In this document: positions 17,881 to 25,971 of the stretch, in pieces | Layout: every line of letters begins with the position of its first letter | Position numbering within the stretch: the first letter of the stretch is position 1 | Assembly (NCBI GenBank): GCA_019118605.1 | Contig: DWYP01000046.1 | Span: 40,134 to 104,133 of the forward strand | Reading direction: 5' to 3' | DNA: 64,000 bases | Source: Candidatus Alistipes faecavium | GTDB lineage: Bacteria; Bacteroidota; Bacteroidia; Bacteroidales; Rikenellaceae | The notes under the pieces: model-generated | The model's database searches: none | What the model saw: only the letters and a program-made list of their open reading frames with translations | Told to the model about the DNA's origin: nothing | Program-made: the position numbers and the translations under genes

Positions 17881-18039
17881 ACAGAGGGAGAGCAAGGAGA
17901 GTGCGAGAGGAGAGAGAGACGAGGGAGAGAGGAAAGAGACGAAGGAAAGAGACGAAGGAGCGAGGAGGGAGCGAGAAAGACGAGAAGAAGAAACGGCCGG
18001 AACGGGAGCGGGAGGAGAGAAGTGAAGGGAAAGACCCGG
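17881..18039 (+). repeat. Long purine-rich (GA) low-complexity tract
   Basis: About 160 bases between zapA and the 6S RNA consist almost entirely of G and A on the plus strand. They include short imperfect repeats such as AAAGAGACGAAGG (twice) and GGCCGGACA upstream (about 17850-17885). The charged open frame through it (Arg/Glu/Lys only) is not thought to be a protein. It looks like simple-sequence expansion in the 3' region of zapA; such a tract can form triplex DNA or be a degradation or binding element in RNA. Confidence 0.8.
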
Positions 18040-18100
18040 GGAACGGACTCGAAACAAACCGCAACACAGGTTGCAATGTTCTTTAACATACGAGAATCTA

Positions 18101-18304
18101 CCCGCATAGATTCCTTACAAGCTTTGCGAAACTGAACACTTTTTAAATTGGGGCAACTTCAGGTGCTTCAAAATCAGGCCTTACTACCCTTCGGGGGAGT
18201 GCGCCCCGGCGCACCGTTGGAAGATTGCGATTCCCGGAGCCCCCACACTTGACTGATCTTGCAGATTCGTCAAACAAGACTAAGGAATCCTATGCGGTTT
18301 TTTT
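18101..18304 (+). ncRNA. ssrS: Predicted 6S RNA
   Basis: About 204 bases with no coding pattern. The 5' end (18102-18117) pairs with the 3' end (18281-18297) in a 16-base stem with a single bulged G. A run of seven T follows at once (18298-18304), so the closing stem doubles as terminator. A long rod closed by terminal pairing, about 200 nt in size, directly downstream of zapA is the pattern of 6S RNA, which binds the RNA polymerase housekeeping holoenzyme. The internal bubble was not folded in detail. A leader or attenuator of rny is the main alternative. Confidence 0.72.
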
Positions 18305-18357
18305 ATGGCTACACGTATTTATATATATTATTAACAAATAAAAAAGCATCAGGATAA

Positions 18358-19905
18358 ATGTATACCACCATTTTAGTGGCCTGCATCGCGGCCGTCGCGG
18401 CCGTCGCCGTATATGCCGTCGTCACGAACATGATCGCCAAGACCTCGATCCGCAAACGGCGCGAGGCGGCGATCAAGGAGGCGGAGGCCGAAGGCGAGAT
18501 GATCAAGAAGGAGCGGATCCTTCAGGCCAAGGAGAAATTCATACAACTCAAGAGCGAATACGACCGGCAGGTCAACGAGCGCAACCAGAAACTCGCACAG
18601 AGCGAGCAGCGCGCAAAACAGATCGAGCAGAACCTCCAGAACAAGGAGCGCGACCTCGAGAACCGCATCCGCGAAAACGACCGGCTCAAGGAACAGATGC
18701 AGAACCAGATGCAGCTGCTCGAACACAAGAAGGAGGAGATCGAGCAGGTGCGCCGCGAACAGAACGTCCGCCTGGAGCAGATCTCCGGCATGAGTTCCGA
18801 GGATGCCAAGAACATCCTGATCGAGAACATGAAGGCCGAGGCCAAGACCGAAGCCGCAGCCTATGTCAACGAAACCATCGAGGAGGCCAAGATGACCGCC
18901 TCGAAGGAGGCCAAGCGCATCATCGTGGCCTCGATCCAGCGCGTGGCGACAGAAACGGCCATCGAAAACGCCGTCACGGTCTTCAACATCGAGAGCGACG
19001 AGGTAAAGGGCCGCATCATCGGACGTGAGGGCCGCAACATCCGCGCTCTGGAGGCCGCAACGGGCATCGAGATCATCGTCGACGACACCCCCGAGGCGAT
19101 CATCCTCTCGGGATTCGACCCCGTGCGGCGTGAAATCGCTCGCCTGGCACTCCACCAGCTCGTCACCGACGGCCGCATCCACCCCGCACGCATCGAGGAG
19201 GTCGTGGCCAAGGTTCAGAAGCAGATCGAGGAGGAGATCGTCGAGGTCGGCAAGCGCACGGCCATCGACCTGGGAATCCACGGACTCCACCCGGAGCTGA
19301 TCCGCATGATCGGCAAGATGAAATACCGCTCCTCGTACGGCCAGAACCTCCTGCAGCACGCACGCGAGACGGCAAACCTCGCAGGTATCATGGCCGCCGA
19401 GCTGGGCCTCAACCCCAAGATCGCACGCCGCGCGGGGCTGCTGCACGACATCGGCAAGGTGCCCGACGACGAACCCGAACTCCCGCACGCAATCATCGGC
19501 ATGAAGCTCGCCGAGAAGTACAAGGAGAAGGCCGAGGTCTGCAACGCCATCGGCGCCCACCACGACGAGGTGGAGATGACCTCGCTCATCGCCCCGATCA
19601 TCCAGGCCTGCGACGCCATCTCGGGAGCTCGCCCCGGAGCACGCCGCGAAGTGGTCGAAAGCTACATCAAGCGCCTCAAGGAGATGGAGGACATCGCCCT
19701 CTCGTACCCCGGCGTGGTGAAGACCTACGCCATCCAGGCGGGCCGCGAGCTGCGCGTGATCGTCGGAGCCGACAAGCTCTCGGATCAGGAGTCGGAGGGA
19801 CTCTCGCACGAAATCGCCAAGAAGATCCAGGACGAGATGACCTACCCCGGACAGGTGAAGATCACCGTGATCCGCGAGACCCGGGCCGTCTCCTACGCGA
19901 AATAA
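18358..19905 (+). CDS. rny: Ribonuclease Y
   Basis: 515 residues, the normal length. This membrane-anchored endoribonuclease initiates mRNA decay. An N-terminal transmembrane helix (about 3-25, [20 protein letters not shown]) is followed by a long coiled coil (about 35-180). Next are a KH RNA-binding domain with [11 protein letters not shown] (218-228) and an HD phosphohydrolase domain whose metal-binding pair is His363-Asp364 in [11 protein letters not shown]. All family motifs are intact. It starts 53 bases after the predicted 6S RNA terminator and ends before its own hairpin terminator. Confidence 0.96.
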   Translation: MYTTILVACIAAVAAVAVYAVVTNMIAKTSIRKRREAAIKEAEAEGEMIKKERILQAKEKFIQLKSEYDRQVNERNQKLAQSEQRAKQIEQNLQNKERDLENRIRENDRLKEQMQNQMQLLEHKKEEIEQVRREQNVRLEQISGMSSEDAKNILIENMKAEAKTEAAAYVNETIEEAKMTASKEAKRIIVASIQRVATETAIENAVTVFNIESDEVKGRIIGREGRNIRALEAATGIEIIVDDTPEAIILSGFDPVRREIARLALHQLVTDGRIHPARIEEVVAKVQKQIEEEIVEVGKRTAIDLGIHGLHPELIRMIGKMKYRSSYGQNLLQHARETANLAGIMAAELGLNPKIARRAGLLHDIGKVPDDEPELPHAIIGMKLAEKYKEKAEVCNAIGAHHDEVEMTSLIAPIIQACDAISGARPGARREVVESYIKRLKEMEDIALSYPGVVKTYAIQAGRELRVIVGADKLSDQESEGLSHEIAKKIQDEMTYPGQVKITVIRETRAVSYAK

Positions 19906-19935
19906 CCGCGGCGCGGGATTTTCAAGTCGCAAGGT

Positions 19936-19971
19936 GCTTTCAAACTGCACGAGGCTTTCAAGCTGCACGAC
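19936..19971 (+). repeat. Two 18-base tandem units after rny
   Basis: GCTTTCAAACTGCACGAG (19936-19953) and GCTTTCAAGCTGCACGAC (19954-19971) differ at two positions. A more diverged third unit may precede them (about 19917-19935). They lie between the rny stop and its terminator. Confidence 0.7.
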
Positions 19972-19983
19972 ATTTTCAAAAAG

Positions 19984-20015
19984 ATCCCTTCGGAACCTTC
20001 CGGAGGGATTTTTTC
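19984..20015 (+). terminator. Terminator of rny
   Basis: A 10-base stem (19984-19993 with 20000-20009, one G-T pair) is followed by six T. Confidence 0.8.
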
Positions 20016-20016
20016 A

Positions 20017-20024
20017 TACCTTTG
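20017..20024 (+). promoter_or_regulatory. -7 element of the HD-domain gene, leaderless arrangement
   Basis: TACCTTTG ends only 5 bases before the ATG at 20030, so transcription would begin at or next to the start codon. No clear -33 TTTG is present; the upstream bases belong to the rny terminator. Confidence 0.55.
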
Positions 20025-20029
20025 CCATC

Positions 20030-20749
20030 ATGAATCCCGAACTGAAAGAGTATATCGAGCGGGAGATCCTCCCGCGCTACGAACACTTCGACGCCGCACA
20101 CCGCACGGACCACGTGCGCACGGTCATTTCGCAGAGCCTCGCCCTGGCAGCGCGCTGCAACGTCGACCCGGAGATGGTCTATACGATCGCGGCCTACCAC
20201 GACACGGGGCTCGCCTACGGACGCGAACGCCACCACCTCGACGCTGGGCGGATCCTTGCCGGGGACGCCACGCTGCGCCGATGGTTCACGGAGGAGCAGA
20301 TCGCCACGATGCGCGAGGCGGTGGAAGACCACCGCGCCTCGTCGAACCGCGCGCCGCGGACAATCTACGGACGCATCGTCGCCGAAGCCGACCGGGTAAT
20401 CGAACCCGGGACGATCGTCCGCCGCACGGTGCAGTACGGACTGGCGAACTACCCCACGCTGAATCGCGAGGGGCACTACGCCCGCTGCCGCGAGCACCTG
20501 CAGAAGAAGTACGGCGAGGGCGGTTATCTGCGCCTCTGGATTCCCGAGTCGGACAACGCCCGGCGCCTCGGGGAGCTGCGGGCGATTCTCCGCGACGAAG
20601 CGGCGCTGCGCGCACTTTTCGACAGAATCTTCGACCGCGAGACTGCCGAGACTGCCGAGACCGCCGAGACCGCCGAGACTGCCGAGACCGGGAAAACCGA
20701 AAAGACCGAAAAAGCCGAAAATCCCGGCAAATCCGGCGAGGCGCGCTGA
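20030..20749 (+). CDS. HD-domain phosphohydrolase with repetitive C-terminal tail
   Basis: 239 residues, soluble. The HD fold is recognised from His24-Asp28 (HRTDHV), the metal-binding YHDTG motif (about residue 64), HHLDAG and EDHRAS (about 104). The substrate is unknown; relatives hydrolyse nucleotides or other phosphate esters. The body ends near residue 203. After it comes a low-complexity tail with five Glu-Thr-Ala units, then GKTEKTEKAENPGK, which is probably disordered and not needed for catalysis. The start at 20030 was chosen because it begins the conserved N-terminal helix and lies right after the -7 element. Confidence 0.82.
   Translation: MNPELKEYIEREILPRYEHFDAAHRTDHVRTVISQSLALAARCNVDPEMVYTIAAYHDTGLAYGRERHHLDAGRILAGDATLRRWFTEEQIATMREAVEDHRASSNRAPRTIYGRIVAEADRVIEPGTIVRRTVQYGLANYPTLNREGHYARCREHLQKKYGEGGYLRLWIPESDNARRLGELRAILRDEAALRALFDRIFDRETAETAETAETAETAETGKTEKTEKAENPGKSGEAR
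20639..20683 (+). repeat. Five 9-base in-frame repeats (Glu-Thr-Ala) in the HD gene
   Basis: The unit GAGACYGCC is repeated five times without interruption and encodes five Glu-Thr-Ala triplets. A related GAGACC/GAAAAGACC stretch continues to about 20715. Confidence 0.92.
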
Positions 20750-20781
20750 CACGCAAAAAACTTATCCCCGCAAAATATACG

Positions 20782-20824
20782 CAGCAGGCGCACGGCAGGA
20801 CGTATGTCCGCCGTGCGCCTGCTG
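20782..20824. terminator. Convergent terminator hairpin between the HD gene and the lactate dehydrogenase gene
   Basis: A long GC-rich inverted repeat (20782-20801 with 20806-20824, one unpaired base) lies between two converging genes and can serve both. Confidence 0.75.
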
Positions 20825-20841
20825 TATGGAGATTCCGAAGA

Positions 20842-23721
20842 CTACTCCGCGCCGGCGCTTCGGGGCGTCGTGCAGGCATCGACCAGGTAGACGATCGAGA
20901 CGTAGGGAATTCCGGAGTGCGTCGTCAGGCCGATTTCGCACGTGCGGCTGTTCGAATAGCCGATCCGGGCCCCGGAGCATTCGATTGCGGGCCGCAGTTT
21001 CCGCAGGGCGTAGGCGTTCACCTCGGGATGGGTGAAGCCGCGGTCCCCGGCAAACCCGCAGCAGCCGACCTCCTCGGGCACCACGACCTGCTCGGCGCAC
21101 AGGCGCGCCAGAGCGAGGATCGTGTCGGCGAGGCCCATGCGGCGCATCGAGCAGGTGATATGCAGCGCCACGGTCTCCGCACGGCGGTGGAATTCGAGCC
21201 GCTGCCGCAGGAACGTCCAGATGAATTCGGCGGGTTCGTAGAGCTTCATCCGCCGGATCTTCTCCCGCATGCGGTGCAGGCAGGGGCTCTGGTCGCACAG
21301 CACCGGATAACGACCTCCGTCGCTCGCCTTCCACAGCGCCTCCTCCAACTCGGCCGTCTTGCGGTCGGCGATGTCGGCCATTCCCTTGCTCTCCCAGATC
21401 GTCCCGCAGCACAGGTGCTCCATCCCTTCGGGGAAGATCACCTCATATCCTGCCTTATGGAGCAGGGAGACCATCTTTTCGGCCAGCGGCTCCTGCACGG
21501 GCGTCTCGCGCGCGAGGCCCATCGTCTGGTTGATGCAGCTCGGGAAGTAGACCACGCGCAGGGGTTCGGATGCGGCTGCCGGGGATGCGGCGGAGCCGGA
21601 AGATTCCGTGCGTGCGGGGCGCTTGAGCCGTTCGGGGATCCGGTAGGCGCGGGGCATCGAGGGCTGCCAGAGCGGAAGGCCCGCACGGTGCAGCCCGCGG
21701 CCCAGCGACGCCATCGCCCGCACTCCGAGCAGGCGGCGTCCCGTATCGGCGAGCGTCAGCACGGGGCGCAGCGACGCCTTGACGCCCTCGAAGTGGCGTG
21801 CGGCAAAGTCCCCCGCGGCGTATCCGAGGGTGCCGGGATGCAGCATCGCCCCGCGCACGGCGTGCGTCAGCTCCCCGGTATTGATACCCAGCGGGCAGGA
21901 AAGCGAGCAGAGCCCGTCCCCGGCGCAGGTCGCCGCCCCGGCGTAGCGGTACTGCCTCTTCAGGGCCCGCAGGCGCCGGGGATCCTCGCCGCTGCGCTCC
22001 AGGCGCGCGATTTCGCGCCGCACGACGATGCGCTGACGCGAGGAGAGCGTCAGCCCGTACGAGAGGCAGTTCACCTCGCAGAAGCCGCACTCGATGCAGC
22101 GGTCGATGAGCGGGTCGGTCAGCGGCAGGGGCTTGAATCCCGAGAGGTGGCATCGCGGGTCGTCGTTGAAGATCACCCCGGGGTTGAGCAGCCCTTCGGG
22201 GTCGAAGAGCTCCTTGATGCGCTTCATCACGGCATAGGCCTCATCGCCCCACTCCCTCCGCACGAAGGGCGCCATGTTGCGTCCCGTGCCGTGCTCGGCC
22301 TTGAGCGACCCGTCGTATTTGCCCACGACGAGTTCCACGACGTCGTTCATCAGCGCCTCGTAGCGCGCCACCTCCTCCTCCGAGGAGAACGACTGGTTGA
22401 TGATGAAGTGGTAGTTGCCCTCGAGGGCGTGTCCATAGATGCAGGCGTCGTCGTATCCGTGCCGGGCGATCAGGGCCTGCAGGTCGCAGGTCGCCTCCGG
22501 GAGGTCCTCGATGTGGAAGGCCACATCCTCGATCAGGCAGGTCGTGCCCGGACGGCGCATGCTGCCCACCGAGGGGAAAATCCCCGAGCGGATCGCCCAG
22601 TACCGGGCATACTCCTCCGCACGGTCGGTGAAATGCACAGGCGCGAAGGTCTCGAACCCCGCAAGCAACTCTTCGATGCGGGCGATCCGCCGCGCGAGCT
22701 CCTCCGGCGTGCGGGCCTTCGTCTCGGTGAGCACCGCCGTGAGGCCCTCGCCCGTGGGGTCGTGCACCGCCTCGAGCGACTTGCGGTCGAGCATCTCGGC
22801 GCTGAAAACAATCCGCTCGCCGCTTTCGCGCTCCAGGCGCTTCATCGCCACGACGGCCCGGCAGGCCTCGCGCATGTCGCGGAAATAGACCATCGCACTG
22901 GCCTTGCAGGGAAAGTCGTACTCCGTGCGCATGACCGCTTCCGAAAGGAAGGCCAGCGTACCCTCCGAGCCGACCATCAGGTGGGCGATCATCTCGAAGG
23001 GGTCGTCGAAGGTCACCAGCGGCTGGAGGTTCAGTCCCGTGACGTTCTTGATCGAATATTTGTAGCGGATGCGCTGCACGAGGGCCTCGTCGGAGCGCAC
23101 ACGGTCGCGCAGCTCCTCCAGGCCGCGCAGCAGCGCGCCGTGGCTTGCGGCGAAGGCCTCGCGGCTCGCCGGGTCGCCCGTATCGAGCAGCGTGCCGTCG
23201 GCCAGCACGAGGCGCGCCGAGCGGAGCATGCGGTCGCTGTTGGCGTGCGTTCCGCAGTTCATCCCCGAGGCGTTGTTCATCACGATGCCCCCGACCATCG
23301 CACTGGCCACCGAGGCCGGGTCGGGCGAGAAGCGGCGTCCGTAGGGCTTCAGGATGCGGTTGACCTGCGCTCCGACGATCCCCGGCTGCAGGCGGATCGC
23401 ATCGCCCCCGTCGAGCACCTCGTAACGCTCCCAGTGCTTGCCCGCGACGACGAGGATCGAATCGCTGACGGTCTGTCCCGAGAGGCTGGTTCCGGCGGCC
23501 CGGAAGGTCACCGGAAGCCCCAGACTCCGGGCCGTGCGCAGCAGGCGCACGACCTCCTGCTCGTCGACGCTGCGGACGACGATCTGCGGCACAAGGCGGT
23601 AGAACCCCGCATCGGTGCCCCACGCCAGGCGGCGCAGGGGGTCGGTGTAGATCCGCTCGCGGGGAATGAAGCGGCCGACGATTCGCAGGAACTTGCGGTA
23701 CTTTTCGCTCATGGATCCCAT
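20842..23721 (-). CDS. FAD-binding/Fe-S oxidoreductase, D-lactate dehydrogenase (quinone/cytochrome) type
   Basis: 959 residues in three parts. First comes an FAD-binding (PCMH/VAO-type) and FAD-C region (about 1-500, with RAAGTSLSGQTVSD, MVGGIVMNNASGMNCGT and EHGTGRNMAPFVRREWG). Then a ferredoxin-like part has Cys542, Cys545, Cys548 and Cys552 (CIECGFCEVNC) and a second set Cys599, Cys605 and Cys609 (CAGDGLCSLSCP). Last, a C-terminal part has two CCG motifs (CCGTIWES, CCGFAGDRG), as in heterodisulfide-reductase-type subunits. This single-chain arrangement is known for D-lactate and related 2-hydroxyacid dehydrogenases that pass electrons to the quinone pool. The first Met was used, but Met4 is equally possible. 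The exact hydroxyacid is not certain. Confidence 0.85.
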   Translation of the reverse strand: MGSMSEKYRKFLRIVGRFIPRERIYTDPLRRLAWGTDAGFYRLVPQIVVRSVDEQEVVRLLRTARSLGLPVTFRAAGTSLSGQTVSDSILVVAGKHWERYEVLDGGDAIRLQPGIVGAQVNRILKPYGRRFSPDPASVASAMVGGIVMNNASGMNCGTHANSDRMLRSARLVLADGTLLDTGDPASREAFAASHGALLRGLEELRDRVRSDEALVQRIRYKYSIKNVTGLNLQPLVTFDDPFEMIAHLMVGSEGTLAFLSEAVMRTEYDFPCKASAMVYFRDMREACRAVVAMKRLERESGERIVFSAEMLDRKSLEAVHDPTGEGLTAVLTETKARTPEELARRIARIEELLAGFETFAPVHFTDRAEEYARYWAIRSGIFPSVGSMRRPGTTCLIEDVAFHIEDLPEATCDLQALIARHGYDDACIYGHALEGNYHFIINQSFSSEEEVARYEALMNDVVELVVGKYDGSLKAEHGTGRNMAPFVRREWGDEAYAVMKRIKELFDPEGLLNPGVIFNDDPRCHLSGFKPLPLTDPLIDRCIECGFCEVNCLSYGLTLSSRQRIVVRREIARLERSGEDPRRLRALKRQYRYAGAATCAGDGLCSLSCPLGINTGELTHAVRGAMLHPGTLGYAAGDFAARHFEGVKASLRPVLTLADTGRRLLGVRAMASLGRGLHRAGLPLWQPSMPRAYRIPERLKRPARTESSGSAASPAAASEPLRVVYFPSCINQTMGLARETPVQEPLAEKMVSLLHKAGYEVIFPEGMEHLCCGTIWESKGMADIADRKTAELEEALWKASDGGRYPVLCDQSPCLHRMREKIRRMKLYEPAEFIWTFLRQRLEFHRRAETVALHITCSMRRMGLADTILALARLCAEQVVVPEEVGCCGFAGDRGFTHPEVNAYALRKLRPAIECSGARIGYSNSRTCEIGLTTHSGIPYVSIVYLVDACTTPRSAGAE

Positions 23722-23818
23722 ATTTCGAACGGGGGAAGACCCGCACGGCCTTCCCCAGCTCCCGTTGTATCGAGAAAAAATCTGTGGCGCGGGGCCGCTC
23801 CCGGCCGCCGCGTATAGG

Positions 23819-24787
23819 CTACTCCACCCCGTGGGGGAAGTACTTCATGTACTGCACGCGCTGGTAGAAGTCCCCCTCGGAGGAGCCGTAGTCCATGCGT
23901 CCGCGGAAAGCCTTCAGGGAGTCGAATCCGTGACGCGCGGCCCACTCGTCGATGAAGCGGCCGATCTGTCCGATCACCTCGTAGCCGTGGTAGTGGATCG
24001 CCGAGCAGACCTCGACGGCCGACGCGCCGCACAGCAGCGCCTTGACGGCCGCCGCACCGTCGTGCACGCCCGTCGACACGGCGACGTCGAGCTGGGGAAG
24101 AACGTGCGAGCACAACGCCGTGCTGCGCAGCACGTGGCGCAGCTCTCCCGGCTGGCTGAAGGGATCGGCCCCGACGAAGGACATCTGCTCGATGTCGATG
24201 TCGGGTTCGAAGAAGCGGTTGTAGAGCACCACACCCCGGGCGCCGCGCGCAAGCAGCGCATCGCCCACCGCGAGGACGTTGGTCAGACGCATGGGCAGCT
24301 TCACGGAGACGGGGATCGTCACGGCCGCGGCGACCTTGCGTACGACGTCGGCATAGTGCTGTTCGATCTCCTGCGCTGCGGCATGGCGGTCGGTCGGAAG
24401 CAGGAAAAGGTTCAGCTCCAGGGCCGCGGCCCCGGCCTGCTGCATCGACGTGGCGTAGTCGATCCACGCGTCGCCCGAGCCGACGCAGTTGATGCTGCCG
24501 ATCACGGGGATGCCCGTGGCGGAGGCGTCGCGCACGAGCGTGAGAAGTTCCGACTTGTAGGCGTCGCCGAGGTATCGCTCGAGGTACTCCCCGGCATCGC
24601 CGTACCCCTCCATCCGTTCCATCGAGGCGGCCTGACGATAGATCTGCTCCTCGAAGATCGACTTCAGGACCACGGCCCCGGCGCCGGCAGCCGCGCAGCG
24701 TTCGATGTTCGGCAGCGTGGCCGTATAGGGAGAGCTCCCGACCACGACGGGGCTCGCAAGTTCCAAGCCGAGATAATTCGCTTTCAT
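23819..24787 (-). CDS. Dihydroorotate dehydrogenase-like protein
   Basis: 322 residues, an FMN-binding TIM barrel of the dihydroorotate dehydrogenase superfamily. Seen: the opening NYLGLELASPVVVGSSP, GAGAVVLKSIFEEQI, the strand GIPVIGSINCVG, LELNLFLLP, IPVSVKLP, and STGVHDGAAAVKALLCGASAVEVCSA, which matches the phosphate-binding end of the barrel. It differs enough from PyrD that pyrimidine synthesis should not be assumed; similar proteins are usually annotated only as DHOD-like. It lies 29 bases after gcvT on the same strand and 97 bases before the lactate dehydrogenase gene, so co-transcription is possible. Confidence 0.82.
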   Translation of the reverse strand: MKANYLGLELASPVVVGSSPYTATLPNIERCAAAGAGAVVLKSIFEEQIYRQAASMERMEGYGDAGEYLERYLGDAYKSELLTLVRDASATGIPVIGSINCVGSGDAWIDYATSMQQAGAAALELNLFLLPTDRHAAAQEIEQHYADVVRKVAAAVTIPVSVKLPMRLTNVLAVGDALLARGARGVVLYNRFFEPDIDIEQMSFVGADPFSQPGELRHVLRSTALCSHVLPQLDVAVSTGVHDGAAAVKALLCGASAVEVCSAIHYHGYEVIGQIGRFIDEWAARHGFDSLKAFRGRMDYGSSEGDFYQRVQYMKYFPHGVE

Positions 24788-24816
24788 AGAGATACAAATG
24801 ATATTCGGTTATACGG

Positions 24817-25920
24817 TTAGACGAAAGGAATCTTCACCACTTCGGCCCGCACGGGCTTCTCGCGGATGATGACGGCAATCTGCGTGCCGGGCTTCGCATA
24901 GGCGGACTGAACATATCCCAGGGCCACGCCGCACTTCAGGCACGGAGACATCGTACCGGAGGTCACGTGGCCGATCTCCTCGCCCTCCGCCGAGGAGAGC
25001 GCATAGCCGTGGCGCGGGATGCCGCGCTCGACCATCTTCAGCCCCACGAGCTTGCGGCCCACGCCCTCGGCCTTCTGGCGTTCGAGCAGCGGGCGGTCGA
25101 TGAAATCCTTGCCCTCGGCGAACTTCGTGATCCACCCGAGCCCGGCCTCCAGCGGCGAGGTCGTGTCGTCGATGTCGTTGCCGTAGAGGCAGAAGCCCTT
25201 TTCGAGGCGCAGCGTGTCGCGCGCCCCGAGGCCGATGTTCTTCAGCCCGTACTCGGCCCCGGCCTCCCACAACGCCGTCCACAGGCGGTCGGCATCCTCG
25301 TTGGCCACGTAGATCTCGCAGCCCCCGGCCCCGGTGTAGCCCGTGATCGAGAGGATCGCGTCGCACCCGGCGACCTTCATCTTGCGGAAGGTGTAGTATT
25401 CCATCTGCCCGACAGGCTCCGGGCACATCTTCTGCACGATCTCCATCGCCCGGGGCCCCTGCACGGCCAGTTGGCAGATCTCGTCCGAAGCGTTGTAGAG
25501 CTCCTTGCCGTGCCCGGCCTCCATGCCGAACTCCTCACGCCCCACGGCGCAGATGTGCGCCCAGTCCTTGTCGACGTTCGCGGCGTTGACGCAGAGCATG
25601 TAGGTCGCGGCGTCGATGCGGTAGACGAGGATGTCGTCGACGATGCCCCCGCGGCCGTTGGGCATGCACGAGTACTGCACCTTGCCGTCGTAGAGCTTCG
25701 ACACGTCGTTGGTCGTGATGCGCTGCAGCAGCGCAAGGGCCTTGGGCCCCTTGACCCAGATCTCGCCCATGTGGCTCACGTCGAAGACCCCGGCGCCGTT
25801 GCGCACGGTCATGTGTTCGTCGTTGATGCCCGTGAACTCGATGGGCATGTTGTATCCCGCGAATTCGGCCATTTTGGCTCCCGCGGCGATATGGTACTTG
25901 GTAAATGCGGTGGTTTTCAT
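24817..25920 (-). CDS. gcvT: Glycine cleavage system T protein (aminomethyltransferase)
   Basis: 367 residues, standard length. It transfers the aminomethyl group from lipoyl-GcvH to tetrahydrofolate, giving methylene-THF and ammonia. The family pattern is complete: [42 protein letters not shown], the LAVQGPRA motif, [34 protein letters not shown] and [18 protein letters not shown]. gcvH and gcvP are not nearby in this window, as is common in Bacteroidales. It begins 51 bases after the acyltransferase-like gene on the same strand. Confidence 0.95.
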   Translation of the reverse strand: MKTTAFTKYHIAAGAKMAEFAGYNMPIEFTGINDEHMTVRNGAGVFDVSHMGEIWVKGPKALALLQRITTNDVSKLYDGKVQYSCMPNGRGGIVDDILVYRIDAATYMLCVNAANVDKDWAHICAVGREEFGMEAGHGKELYNASDEICQLAVQGPRAMEIVQKMCPEPVGQMEYYTFRKMKVAGCDAILSITGYTGAGGCEIYVANEDADRLWTALWEAGAEYGLKNIGLGARDTLRLEKGFCLYGNDIDDTTSPLEAGLGWITKFAEGKDFIDRPLLERQKAEGVGRKLVGLKMVERGIPRHGYALSSAEGEEIGHVTSGTMSPCLKCGVALGYVQSAYAKPGTQIAVIIREKPVRAEVVKIPFV

Positions 25921-25971
25921 CGGTCGGTATTTAGTATTGTCTCGGTTCGCGGCACTGACACCTCCGGGCCC

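Noticed and set aside
17901..18086. 61-codon open frame in the purine tract
   Set aside because: It contains almost only Arg, Glu, Lys and Gly, as any GA-rich sequence would. It is entirely simple sequence and ends next to the start of the predicted 6S RNA.
18101..18304. tmRNA as the identity of the structured RNA
   Set aside because: No tRNA-like acceptor end with CCA and no tag-peptide frame. The terminal pairing ends in a terminator instead.
20281..23817. 1178-codon plus-strand frame opposite the D-lactate dehydrogenase gene
   Set aside because: Antisense shadow of a gene with clear FAD and Fe-S motifs; its own translation has no domain.
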